From positions 15,547,001-15,611,000 of the forward strand of contig CM020509.1 of assembly GCA_009823395.1 (NCBI GenBank): DNA of 64,000 bases. The letters run 5' to 3'. Source of the stretch: Thamnaconus septentrionalis. Lineage: Eukaryota > Chordata > Actinopteri > Tetraodontiformes > Monacanthidae. Shown here piece after piece: positions 1 through 12,504 of this stretch. The position numbers and the translations under genes are program-made. The notes under the pieces were generated by a model. The model saw only the letters and a program-made list of their open reading frames with translations, did no database searches and was not told the DNA's origin. Numbering within the stretch: the stretch's first letter is position 1; each line of letters begins with the position of its first letter.

Positions 1-3000
1 GTGGATTAGCTCAGCATGATTTATCAGTCAAAAAGCTCTATTATTCTCCAGAAAATAGCATATTTAGCCCTCTGTTAATAGCCTCCTGTAGAAATGGGAG
101 GTTTAGCTTTCTGCTGTCCTCTGTTGCTCCGTCCACTTTGTTTCAAGGCGGTCAAAAACAAAGGTGGTCGCAGCGGTTGGAACACCTGGCCGGTGGCTTT
201 GCCATCAACTTGGCAGAATTATCAGTGAAGCAGGCTGATTTTGTGTGTATTAGAAGTCATATTCAAAATCCACATAAATTATGAATATATGACCTCAAAA
301 TAAATAAATATTAAATAATTCAAAGTCTATAATTTACAAATTTAGTTATTTTTATCCATTCAGCCTCCTTTTTGTAAACTAAAGCTTGCAAGTGAACAGG
401 AATACATTGTCCAAACCAAGATATTTACACATATTATGCACATATTTTCTTGACCTAATGCTGACATAATGTGGTCCGTTGTATATTTGTATACAGCATG
501 AGTTTTGTTCATGTTTCTAATGCATTTTTGCAGCAGAACAAAATCAGAGAGAGGGAAAAACTTTAGTCTAAATGATATTAAGAAAACAGTGAAAACCTGT
601 ATGTCGCCAATTAATGATTATGCCTGAAGCAGCGTGCAGGCCAAATACCACCGAGCGTGTTCTGACATACACCAGAGACGACTGCAGCGTCTGGGGCCGG
701 TGGGGGAAAGGCTCCAGTTCTTGATTATACAATCCCAGAGTGTTCCCGCAGAATATATAGTGTTTTTCTTTGAAGCGTCTCTGCCAGCAGCCGCCTGTTT
801 TTTGTTTTTTTCCCCCCTCCCAGGAACCTCACACAAAACACACACAAGCAAGCCACACACCGCGCCACCGCTCCTGTGCCTCACATAGTCAACCGCCGGC
901 AGACTGCGAGGTGACAAATGAACACTGTCACCCAGCTAAACACCTACTTGCACTTTTATTACAGTTATGTACTGAAGTTCTGCCTTTTTGTTTTCCGTGT
1001 CCGTGTGTGTGTGTGTTGAAAATACTACCACACTCTGGTTGCTATTCAGCCAAACTCCCATCTTAGCGTATTTTTTTCTCTTCCCCGCAGCGGATATGTG
1101 GGTTACCGTTAGCTATGTGAAAACAGATTTATTCAAAAGAAAGAGCAGAGCCTTGCATCACGGACACGAGCGCTGCCGTTACAAGCGCACATTTGGCAAA
1201 ATAGAGCGCGGCCTGCAACCCCGCGCCCTTCACGCTGCTTGCTTTTGCACGCTCTTCTGAGGGCCATTAGGGGAGTCACTGAGAGAGCGAGTGTCACTCT
1301 GCATTAGTCCACTGCTCGTTTCCGTCCACTCCATCCTGTCCGATAGCGCGCAGGCTCATACTGTAGCGCACCGTGTCAAGCGGGAAAATCACAAAGGCTG
1401 CGCCGGGGTCCCCCCGTCCGCAACATCGCCCAGCTCCCTAATCGCGCTAATGCTGTCATTCACGCAGAGAGCACCCGGACATGATGTCTTGGTGAGCGCG
1501 TCGGCCACGATGTCCGCACGTGAGGACGTCCTGTTGAATTTGCATGTCTGCGTCTGTCGAGCGCGGACGGCGGCGGTTCTGGAAAATCGGTTTAGCGAGC
1601 TGGAAACAGCTGCGAGTGGGACGGACGCACGTGACGGATGGGTCCCCTCAGCACCTCCGGTGACTCATCCTGTCCGGAGTGACGTCTCGTATGCAAAGGG
1701 TCGGCTGAACAAACCTCTTGAACTTGCCATTATTATGTGAGGTCTCACCAACTCGGTGAGCCGGAGGATGACGTGGAGTGAATAATTCTGCGAGCACTCT
1801 CAGAAAACCTATTTGTCTTGTCATTTTTCTCTTTTTTTGTTGTTTGTTTTATGTTTGTACTTGTTCCCAACTCATCTGCACCTACATTCATCGTGTATAT
1901 CAGTGCACGCTCACGGCCATGCTGTCATGTTAGTCATAGCCATCAAAGCAGACTGGTGGGCTGAATGACCCACCCTGCAGACAGCAGGTCACTTCTGTGT
2001 CACTTAGCTAACTTCACATTTTCTCTCATCAGTCAGTTCTCATGTCCTTTTTAAAAACAAAAAAACAAAACATGTTTTATTATGTCAGAAATATGGAAAT
2101 CCTGTGTCTTCCAATGCATGTTCTGGGCTACTGTAGATACTTAATACTTAATACTTGATGATACTTGAAATTAATTTGAGATGTGGATGTTTTTGGAATA
2201 TGAAGATGAGAAGTCAGGAACCTGTGCAAGTAGATGAAACAAAGTCATTGTGTGGTACGGCTAAAGGGAGGATGAAACAATTTGGGAGGCAGGTGTGGAA
2301 GATGGATGTGTTTATACACAGATATACAGGATTTAAGTGTATTCATGGCATAAATCAATAATGTGTTGAGTTTCTTTAACAGAGGTTCAGATGGAGGAGA
2401 GCAATTGCAAGAGAGACAATTTGTTTTTTTGCATGATGAGTCATGTCTTTAAGTTAGTGGGATATGTGCGTTTTGTTGCAACACAGCCACATCCTAACAA
2501 TTGGATCTGTTTGTTTTACAAATATAAACGCTTATTATTAATTCATGGATGCACGGCAGCTACTTTATTTTACTGGCTATGTATAGCTTGGAACATCCAC
2601 ATGTATTTTTAATACTATTTCACACCAGTCGACCCCTGTGAATTTTACACAGTGGGTCTTTCTTTAATAGTGGCCATCTGGGGGCAACAGAGGTCGCAGG
2701 GGTTGTTCTCACTTTGCTCTGTTATGTGATGCTGGATGAAACTTTCTCCAACTTTGCAGTGGCTGATTCGTCTCTTTTGTTCTTGTTTAGAATAAGATGT
2801 GCCGAAGACTTTTGTTCAATATGAACATGAATCCAAGAAAAAAAAAGAGAAAAGAAAACCCTCAGAGGACAAAGATTCCAGATCAGGCATGACTCTTAGA
2901 ATTCAAAAAAAGAAGAAAATCACACATGATGCAGTAGAAGAAGTGGTAATAAAGATGTGGCCCCGCCCTAAAATGGCATTTAAAAAGCGAATGTCACACG

Positions 3001-5934
3001 AATTGACCCGCTGAGTTTTCAGGGGAAACATCAGAGGCACTGACTTGATTCGAAGTGACCAGAATGTTTTATAAACTGGAGAGCCCCCTGAAGCAGCAAA
3101 CTCTTTCCATGTCTGCACTTTCCTCCTAAATGGAGGGGAGGCCGAGCGAGGTGCGTGCGTGTGCGCGACCTGCCTGGGACGAGTCAGCTGTTATCTCTGC
3201 CTCCCGCTGCGCCGCCCTGCCGACACGCCGCAACTTGTTTTACGGAGCGGAAGTCCTGATTATGATACATCAAACGTTATTTTACGCATGAAGAAAAAAA
3301 AAAAAAACCCGACAATTCATATTCCCTCAATGCCTCCTGTGATGATTTGGTATTTATGAAACCCGTCTCTCGAAAGTGATTGCTTCTCTCTTTTCTGGAG
3401 AAATTGTTTAATTAATCTTCCCTTTTCCAGGCAGCCTAACCTTTCAAAATGTCAGGTGAGAGGGTTTGAAAACATGTGTGCCATATTGGCGGGGAGATCC
3501 GTGTTTTATGAGGCGGGCGTTGACCCACGGAGGTGTGGCGGGAAGAGTGGGAAGGTCTGACAGTGATGAATCTACAGCTCAGGGCCATTTGTTACAGGCC
3601 GGCTCGTGTGTGTGTTTTGGAAACTCCCTTTGACCTGAAGTGGCCTCGCTGTGACTGTATTTAAAGACTATCTGTCCACACGAGTGGAGCGGCGCTGTGA
3701 ATTTACCGCGTTAGCTTTTGCATGCGATATGTCACCGCATAGCAAATATTTGTGCCTTTTTTTTTTTCTTTGGGACGCTCAGGACGAGGTGTAACTATTG
3801 TCTCGGGTGACAGGCCCATTTGTTTCCTGCAGGCCGGATCAATCCAACTCTATCTTCTTTGGATTTCCTCTGCCTTTGTCGCCACCACTTTAGCTGTCTT
3901 CAGTAATCATCAGCTTTCATGTCAAATAAATGAGCCGTTCTACTGGTCCGTGCCGCTGCCGCCGCCGCCGCCGCTCAACCGATGGCTAAAACAAACGGTG
4001 ATGAATAAAGGGGAGGGATGCTTTGAAAAAAAAAAAAAATTGTCAAGGAACAAAAAAAACCAAAACATGGCTGTCCAATAAAGGCTCCTGCCAGAGTGAG
4101 TCGGATCACTCGGATCACTCGGATGACACATCCAGTGCACTTCACCTCAGGAAGAAAAAGAGAAAATATGTGAAAATTTAATGACCCTAAGAGGAATACT
4201 GTGTTCGGGAAAAGTGATGAGAAAATGTCCCGAGCAGAAGATGTTAAAAATAAAACTCAAAATGCGCCATGTACGCTTGTTTTAGCAGAGACTAGCCTGA
4301 GCTTTTAATCCTGCTCACCTGTTATTTTTTTGTCCCCCTTATCCCCCTTTTTAGCTCCATGTTGCCTGCAGAGCATTTTTTTACAAAAATCGCACGCGTG
4401 CAGTCTTCATGTAAGCCCCGACGCCTCTGATGTTCTCGCTTGCATCGCGTGCAGTTGACAGCGATGCTCGCCGACATCCTCGCCGAGCTCCGGAAGTCGG
4501 CGTTTAGGGAAGGGAAACCTCCAGCTGTCGGCCGTCCGCCGTGTTCTCGCCGTGTACAGCAGCAAGCAAGCAGCAGCAGCAGCAGCGCGTCGGCAATCCC
4601 CCCACTGTCGTCCGTAAATAATGCACTCCTGTGCATCTGCAGCCTCTGCTTAATTTATAATTCACACAACGTATGCAGGACTTGGAAAGCCCAGTGCGGC
4701 GCCCGTATAGAGGGACGGGAGCACTGACTAAACCTGCTGCAATATGTTGCGGCAGGCTCTCATTGGCTCCTGCAGAAGGGGCTGCGAGGCAAGTGTGTTC
4801 TGTCAATAGAACCATTACCGTCAGTGCCTCCTGCTGATCCTCTATCTATCTTTACACAGCATCTTCATACAGTTATACATGATTTAATAGCCTGCACTAT
4901 CAAACACGGCGGCGTCGCTCTGTTGCCGCGCACTGTGGATGCCGCTCCTGAGCTCAGCTGCCTGGTGGTTGCCTCGCACCGCAAGCTGTATATTTTACAG
5001 TGGCCGTGGTGAAAAGCTACATCCGAGGCATTTTTTTAAGTCGGCGCTAACAGTGCGTGAGGAAGCAGGAAGCAGCAAGCAGCCTTTCGAGACCGTGGAA
5101 TAAGAAGCGGCCGACCAGAATCTGGCTGCAGCAGGAGAGTGTCCTGCACTCCAGTGAAAACGGCGAAAAGATTAAAGCTTGAAAAAGATGGAAAGATATT
5201 TTCACCTTCCTGGCGAGAGTTTCGCAAAGTGTTTTGTATGGTTCTTGTGTCGCTCCTCCAGACAAAATAAAGCATCAAACCTTGGCAAAATATCCTCAAC
5301 TGCCAAAAAACAAACAAAGAAATGAAATAGATAGAACTGATTGGTGCAAATTGACTGTAACGACTGTAAGTGTTCCCAGCTTGTCTTCTATTGAACAAAC
5401 TTTGCCTTTACACGTTTTCTACATTTTGGCCCGAGACTAAAAGACGCTTTTAATCTCAATCTTTTATCTTCCTCCAGAGCCGCAACACCACAAAGCTATG
5501 TCCTTTAGAGACGCATGCAGAGAGGGCCGCGTGTTCTGCAGGTGGTGTTTACACATCCTCAATGGCCTTGCAGATGTCCTAATATAATTAGAGCCATAGT
5601 CGTCTGCCAATCTGAACAAACACTCCCGGTGCTGCACCCGCTGCCGCTGCCGCCGCCGACGGAACGCGACACAAGTGTTTGCAAATACTCGTCGAACGCT
5701 GAGTCTCCCATTAAACCTCAGATTCCCCAGCGATGCGATGCACGTCCGGGGGGGGCACGAAAAAACTTGCATCACCCTGATTTGCATGCAGAGGATCTGC
5801 TCGATTGCGGCCTCGAAACAGGATGGAAGTTGCAGTTGAGTTGAGTTTTGGGGGAGGGAGCAGAAAAGATAGAAAAAAAAGAAGAAGAAGGAAAAAAAAA
5901 AAAGTGGCTTCATTTCAACTCGCGCAGCTGAGCC
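1..5934. other. Distal upstream sequence of gria3, no gene recognised
   Basis: No open frame here looks coding. The region is mixed: AT-rich at 240-600 and 2040-2620, CpG-richer at 1130-1790 (which also has an AP-1-type TGACTCA and an ATGCAAA half octamer) and at 4380-4730. It holds a short 9-bp tandem repeat near 4100 and A-runs. It may be intergenic or contain untranslated exons, which sequence alone cannot show. Confidence 0.6.
4100..4127 (+). repeat. 9-bp tandem repeat
   Basis: TCGGATCAC is repeated about three times, the last copy diverged. Confidence 0.85.
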
Positions 5935-6215
5935 GCCCCGTCGAGAGCGTTGCATTAGCTTGATTATAGTTTTATCTGTCAAATGAATGCACAGAAATAG
6001 CTGACATAACATAATGTTGCAAATCCAATTTCGTATTGATTGACAGCGCGAGATTCACCAAGCCCCGAGTAATGGCCTCCTGCACTATTAGAGCGTGTTG
6101 TGCTGCGATTTGCATTGGAAAAGAGGGAGGGGGGGGTTTGAGAGGGGAGCGGGGGGCATTTTGCCTGGAGTAATTAGTTAAGCTTCCCTGACTTTGGAAA
6201 TTTAATTGCAGGTAC
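5935..6215. promoter_or_regulatory. Candidate enhancer with PBX/PREP, octamer and homeodomain motifs
   Basis: This low-repeat segment about 7.4-7.7 kb upstream of the ATG holds TGATTGACAG at 6037-6046 (PBX-PREP consensus), ATTTGCAT at 6108-6115 (POU octamer), and TAATTAG and TTTAATTG at 6170-6205. The cluster resembles conserved non-coding developmental enhancers. Conservation itself could not be tested. Confidence 0.3.
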
Positions 6216-9198
6216 AGTAAGAAACGGAGCAACAATGGGACGAGTGAAGCGTTGCAGTCTGCGAGGGACTAACAAACAGCAGGAGCCTCACTGCTGACAA
6301 ACAGCAGCGGCAGAACACACACACACACACACACAGCAGCGGCAGACACACACCAGCGAGGACACACTGCTGGCGTGTCGGGGAGAAAAAAAAGAAAAAG
6401 AAAAAAGAAAAGAAAGTACATCCCTTCCTGACCTCCTGATTCTTTGATCCATTAATGACATGCAATATTCATAGCCACTGCTCCTGAATGTTTCATTATA
6501 GTGGCTGAGATGTGCAGGGCATTATGAAGAAGCATGGCAGCGACTGGCCACTGAATGTTTATCGTTCATCTCGGGAGGCCGTCGGCCGAGTGCGTTCCCG
6601 ATGGCGGAAACGGCCGGACAAAAAAAAAAAAAAAAAAAACGAGAAAAAAAACCCCGCTGCTTTTAATGCATTGCTGTATGTCGGAAATCAAAGCACCAGA
6701 GAGCCTGCATTAGGTTAATACCGTGCACTTTGGAGCGCCGCTTCCATAAATATAAATATTTCCTCCTCGCTCCTCTAATGCGCCCGTGTTTATCATTATT
6801 GGCCGCGGTTTCAAAGCATGTGCTAATTGTCATGTTTGCCGCCCGGCCTACACACAACCTTACATAAGCGGCGTTGTTAAATCAGCTCCAGTCGCACCGT
6901 GCCACTGCTCACCCCGGCAACATCTACCGCGGAATTATAACACCTAAGAGTGAGTTCCGCGCCACATTAGCAACTTTATCTGAAAAAAAGCCGGCCGCGG
7001 ATGGGAAAAATCAATCGCGGGGACGGCTGTCAGTAACCCGACACGGTGGACGCTGGTAATTATTTAAAAGGATCACTGCCTATTAATGGTGTTCGGCCTC
7101 ACCTTTCCCATTATCCGCAGCGGGCGGTTTGTTTTCCTCTCAATTAGGCACGCAGTGCGGTGAGCAGCACCCGTCTCCTGCTACCGCAGTACGGCAACAG
7201 AGGCCATCGGGGGGTTGAGGAGAAATAACAGGCTGCTGTTGTCTCCGCCGCCGCTTTTAGTATTTTCCAGGGTGCGTTTCATTTCCCCACTGCCATAACT
7301 TATCTCCGCTGTAGATTGAACCTTCCTGTCTGGAGGACCTGGACAGTCAGCGCCGCCAAAAGACCCCAACCGTCGCCGCAGCGCTCCCGCGGCTGATGGC
7401 TGTTTGTTTTATATGTCTACCTCAGAGGATATGAAGCGAAACAGAGTCGGAAGGGAGGGGGAAAAAATAGGCCTGGTTGCCACGGAGGCAATACAATTCC
7501 GCCTGCAGTGGGATTTAAACGTTGCGTTAGCCGCGGCTAATATGTAGCTGGGAAAATGGAAAAACTGTCAGACAGCATTAGGCAGATTTTTAATAGCCGC
7601 ACGCAGGCATGTGTATTCTTCCAAGTAGCGCTGGATCCGAATACACTGGATGCAAAATCAAATTAATCTTCCAATCAAATTAATGATATTAATAATAAAA
7701 ATAAATTCTGCTGAAATTACTTTGAGACGTGTGTTTTGTATTTTGTGCATTATTCTGAAACCCTGCCTTGTTTTATGATCTGGATCTTTCTCAGATCTCG
7801 CCGCGGCTCGTCACGCTGGTTGCCATACTCCCGCGCGATCAAACAATTTGAGCACGAGACCCTCTTTAGCTCGGCCGCCCACGCATCTTTTGCGCGCCGC
7901 GGCACATGCCCAGTGGACTTTGCGTGTGCGGCGAGCGTGAGCCGCTTCCCCCCTTCCCCCTTTCCCCCCACCTCACGAAGCTTATACTACCTCGCGTGGT
8001 GAAGACGTCTTGCTGCCACGCTGGGCTGACTGCCGCGCTCGCATGGTTCCGACTCTGCAAAAGCCCAGGGCAGGGGGAGTAAAGTGTGTCAGCCTGCGCA
8101 GCTGATAACGCCGCCTCTGTCGCACAAAGGCTGTTTGCAGGGGGACTCAAAGCGCGATGGGTTTGTGGCGCGCGGCCACGTTTAAACAGTGAGGAAAGAA
8201 AGAGGCGCAACTCTCTGGACCTGCGTCTGGTCGCTTTGATTCACGGCCACCTGACGTGTTTAAATTCGAGCATCGGGCGCTCATCTCCTGCATCTTTTGA
8301 TCCCTCGCGCCGCCCCGCGGTGCCACCGTCTCACGGTCTGGGACGCTGTTAGCCAAATGCAATTTCTGCGGCGTGCAGTAGTTTGCGCAGAATGGTTGTT
8401 GTTTTTTTTCCTCTCTCTCCCTCCATCTGGTTGTGTTGTTTCTTTACATCTGTGTTGTGCACCGCCACGGCAAGCAAGTGCTCCTCTATCTCCTCAGGCC
8501 ATTGCCTTTCCAGAGTCTCTTTCATGGAGAAGAAGCACTGACAGAATAAAGAGGATCTCCTCCGGAGTGCAGTTGCTTATCAGCCGGCAACATCTGGCCA
8601 AGACTGATGGGCTCTCGGAATAGCAAACATTTGGTTTGAGCTGCATTATGCTTGTTTAACTGCATCCTCCCAACAATAGCCATTCAGCCACACTCATTAT
8701 GCTTTTCATCATAGGCACCCTTTTCTATGATTGCTAAAATGTGTTCCTTGGCGGCGGAAGGTTGCGGGAAAGAGGAAAAAGCCAGAAGTGAGCAAAGGAA
8801 ATGAAAAATAACGTCACTGGAGCCGATAACTTCAGGTTGTGTTTTTTTTTTTTCCTTCCTTCTGTTTAGCATTTGAAAATGTATTTGCACGCTCTCCGTG
8901 CAAATTGGCAAAACACCTTTTTGCGAAATGAAAGACATCATTGTGTATTTAAAATGCACGGCCCCGACGGCTCTGCAACCCCATTTGGTAATCTGCAGCA
9001 GATTTAGGAATTAACCCAAACACCTGCTTCTGGAGTCGCAGGATGCCAACACTTGCGATGGCGAGCAGATGTGTCGCACCGACGCAGGTTTACTCCTGTG
9101 CCACCGCGGTGTGTCACGACCAATCAGTTCTAATTAAATACACATTGGTGCCACGTCTATATGGCGCTGTGGTAGATGCAAAAAAGGAGGAGGAGGAG
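6216..9198. other. Upstream non-coding sequence, partly CpG-rich
   Basis: It contains a CA repeat at about 6316-6334, poly-A near 6620-6650, several AT-rich stretches with TTAAT/ATTAA motifs (6425-6560, 6660-6880, 7080-7180, 7660-7720) and a CpG-rich patch at about 7790-8350. The open frames here do not resemble known proteins. Confidence 0.6.
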
Positions 9199-9287
9199 AG
9201 AAGAAGAAGAAGAAGAAGAAGAAGAAGAAGAAGAAGAAGAAGAAGAAGAAGAAGAAGAAGAAGAAGAAGAAGAAGAAGAAGAAGAAG
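9186..9287 (+). repeat. (GGA)n then (AAG)n microsatellite
   Basis: Four GGA units are followed by about 30 uninterrupted AAG/GAA units (9199-9287). The purine-pure strand yields poly-Arg and poly-Glu frames on + and poly-Leu and poly-Phe frames on -, none of them genes. GAA·TTC tracts of this length can form triplex DNA. Confidence 0.97.
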
Positions 9288-11016
9288 CCCTGCAGACTTC
9301 TCCTGGTAGAAGAGATGTTGCAAAGCATCATGGGTCACAACTGGATACCAACACTCCTCTGATGTCACCGCTCATGCCTGTTGCTAACCAGCTCAACTGG
9401 TCTACAATTGGCATGATTTGAGTCGGTCCAATCACCTTCCTGTCTTGACAGAACCTCCTTCCACCTTCAGTGTTCTTCTCTATGAGCTCCTCACCAGATG
9501 GATTTGGTAAAATAGATCCAAGAGATTTGAGAACACTTCCATCTGGCGCGCCCCTTTACGCTTGATGAGCTCTTTTAAATAATATCTAATGGGCCGAGCA
9601 GGGAAAAGCTTTCACCTGAGAAGACCGAAACCCTGCAGAAAGGCGGCGTTCCGCAGCGCAGCCTGGTTCTTCGCCATCTGCTTTCTTTTCCCAGGAGGGC
9701 AGAGGGGATTCATTGGGAGGGCGTCTTTCATGCGGATGTTCAAACAAATTCTCGGCAGATTTTAGCACCCCTACGCCACACGCAGAGGCAGCGGCCAGTA
9801 GGAGTCACCAGAGCGGCTGTACGAGGAACCGTTGCCAAGAGGGGCTTTAGAACGCTGGGAACACTGGAGCCTCAGATTAATGATGAACAGCGCAGTGGTG
9901 GGTGAGCGGGTGGGTGAAAAAAATACACTATTTTTAAATATGAACCCCTTGATTGATTGAGTGACACTTTTTTTGATGTGTTTTTGAATGTCATGTGGCA
10001 ATTCATGCAATTGGAAGCGAGAATAAAGGTTTTTGTCTTCTGAGAAAGGAAGACAAATCAGGCGGCGTTCAAAACATCTTAATAATGCAGAACAAATCTG
10101 TGTTTTTTTAATTGTTGCAAAGTTGTCTAATTGAGCAGCAAAAGACAATCAAAGTAAACAAACGGGAAAGGAGAAATTACTGTTTGAGCGCTTTACATTA
10201 TTTAGTCGTCATTCACAGTCTGGACGGGAGACGTGAGGACGGCGCGGTCACGATGGGAAGAGTCACATTCACATTCATGAGACATGATTTGCGTTTTCAT
10301 GGAAATATTTAATTAGCTCAATTTGTTTTTTGTTTTTTTTAGCAGAAAAGAAGAAAAAATCATCTGCTCAGAAATGTCACTTGGATTTCCACCAACACGG
10401 AAAAGAAATAAGACAGCCTTCCTCATAAGAAGGAAAAGAGGGGGGAAAAAAACGCTCCATGTTCCATCATATTTGCGCCCGTGTCCTCAAAGAGAGCAGA
10501 TTGATGTGGATGTGCTCCTGTCATGTTCCAGAGAGCAGGCAGGGAGCAAATAAATAATTCTTGCTGGTGAGGTTCTACTGCTCGGAGCTGCAGCCCCTGA
10601 ATCATCCTCATCATGAGATAAAAGGCAACATCATCGCCGGCCGTCTATTCCTTTTACATTTTCTTTGGGCCCGCTGAAGTGACGGCGCGCTCAACGCCGA
10701 GGAGACCCCGTCTTGCTAACCGTAATTTGCTTTCAAACAGAGCAATTTCTTTTTCTTTCTTCCTTTCTTTTTCTCTTCCTCTCCTGTTTCTTTCTTCCAC
10801 ACTGATGAAATTGAATTCCTGCGGAGGGTTAGCCGGGGGGGATAACGCAGCGTGGCCACGACGTCCTAATTACAAATAACGCCGCAGAATCGTCGCCGTT
10901 CATTATCAATTACATCAAAGCCAAATCTAAAAGGCTGCGGCGCCCCTCCTCGCGAATAATGCGCTTTTCTTTACGGGCCTCTTGTTCAAATACCGAGCGT
11001 GATTGGCAAGGATCAC
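9288..11016. other. Upstream non-coding sequence
   Basis: Nothing coding is recognised. 10080-10330 is AT-rich, and 10860-10995 has homeodomain-type motifs. A T/C-rich run lies at 10747-10800. Confidence 0.6.
10860..10995. promoter_or_regulatory. Candidate regulatory block with CTAATTAC/CAATTAC motifs
   Basis: Two TAATTAC/CAATTAC homeodomain-type sites sit with CpG-containing unique sequence between them, 2.6-2.7 kb upstream of the ATG. It is free of simple repeats. The case rests on composition and motifs only. Confidence 0.2.
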
Positions 11017-11710
11017 GACGGTGGCCGACAAGGGCCAAACACAATACAACTGCTTCATGCGCCTTTGCTGGCAAAAAGAGTTTCAAGTATGCAAACTAAA
11101 TGCACAGACACAAACACGAGTCTAAAAAACAAGGTACGAAACGAGGACCATGGTGCAAATGAAAAACAAAAAGTGCTGCAAAACATAAACGCATATACGT
11201 AATCATCAAATGCACTGCAAACAGAGAAGCGATGCAAACTAATAAAACACATGCAAATGTAAAAAAAAAAAAAAAAAACGTTGGATAAACCAGTCACTAC
11301 AACGGAAACCTGTAGGGGGCGCTCTTAGCGGAACAGTTCAGTGGAGAGACACACAAGTAGACCGAGGACGGCTGAAAAGTCACATTACCGTGCTAAGCCG
11401 TACTTTCCCGCTGTTGTTTGCAACACCGTCAGCCAGCCATTCTCGGTTAGCTGTTCCGCTAAGAGCACCCCCTGCATGTTTGGAGCACTTCCGTTGTAGT
11501 GACTGGTTTATGCAGTGTTTTTTCGTTTGCATGTGTTTTCTGGGATGGCATCGCTTCTCTGTTTGCAGCGCATTTGATGATTAAGTCCATGTTTTTATGT
11601 CTTGCAGCATGTTTTTTGTTTTTTTGCATTGTTTCCACACCTGCAGCTGTATTCGCCAACCTAGGCGCATTAGGCAGTTGTATGGTGTTTGGCCCTTGTT
11701 GGCCACCGTA
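11017..11710 (+). mobile_element. Foldback-type DNA transposon with long inverted arms (694 bp)
   Basis: The left arm (about 11017-11336) and right arm (about 11451-11710) are reverse complements with moderate divergence. The outer ends read ACGGTGGCC and GGCCACCGT, and the inner ends GCTCTTAGCGGAACAG and CTGTTCCGCTAAGAGC. The arms enclose a 114-bp unpaired spacer. The element is flanked by the same six bases, GATCAC, at 11011-11016 and 11711-11716, which I read as a target-site duplication. The arms differ in length by about 60 bases, mostly extra A-rich sequence on the left. There is no transposase, and the superfamily is not assigned. Confidence 0.85.
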
Positions 11711-12342
11711 GATCACAGTGGGGAACGGCGTGCACTTCAATGTCCGAAAGAACGCTTCATTATTCCATTGAGCAGCTTCATCGGGTGCTCCACCCCCACC
11801 CCCACCCCCCAGGTCCGCGGTTCACAGCTGGGCGTAACGTGACGACCCTCGTCTGGGCAGGTCACAGTCTGACAGCGGTCATGATGACTTCAGCCACTGA
11901 GGTCACGCAGCCGCGATGCCGCGACTCTGCCATCTAAGAATCAATGTGATGTCATCCCGTATGCGTCTCTGGAGAGCCACTGAGTTGCGGCGACGGAGGT
12001 CAACTTTGACCCCGTTTGGAAAGGAGATCTCCCGCTCTGGTGACGGGGTCGCACCGCACCGTTAGCTGATCGGCACGGATGATTGACTGGGAGCCTCTGA
12101 TCACATGACGCCGGGAAAAACGCAAGCGTTGTCCATCCTCCGAGCACAAACACATCCCTCTGTTCATCCTCTGCTTTTGCCCCTTTCTTACTAAAACGTA
12201 ATCAGCTAGCCGCCTCACTAAAGCACGGCTTGGTCCTTTCATTTATTCAAACCTTGTTTACACAGGCCACTGCAGTGCAAGGGACGCGCTCCTTTGCGTG
12301 AAGGACAATAAAAGGAAGAAAATCCATAATCAATGCATCTGT

Positions 12343-12371
12343 ATATATATATATATACATATATATATACA
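12343..12371 (+). repeat. (TA)n microsatellite
   Basis: A TA dinucleotide run interrupted once by a C; it can pair with itself. Confidence 0.85.
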
Positions 12372-12495
12372 AACACTCAACACACCTGGTAATGTTAATA
12401 AACATGCGAGAGGCAGTCCCCGCTCATTAATTTCCCCGTAATTCCTGTTTCACTGCGCGCGCAGGTTCTGAAGAGAGGACCCGGCTGCACTGCAG

Positions 12496-12504
12496 TATAA
12501 ATAG
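12496..12504 (+). promoter_or_regulatory. TATA-box-like sequence upstream of gria3
   Basis: TATAAATAG, a good match to a TATA box, follows a GC-containing stretch and lies about 1.1 kb upstream of the ATG and 330 bases before the RE1 site. If used, it would give a long 5' leader or need an upstream intron. It may equally be a chance match. Confidence 0.2.

Noticed and set aside
5464..6012. 182-codon open frame on the - strand
   Set aside because: It depends on an A/G-rich run read as poly-Phe and crosses the candidate enhancer; no homology recognised.
9043..9421. Arg-, Glu-, Leu- and Phe-rich frames
   Set aside because: They are translations of the AAG repeat.
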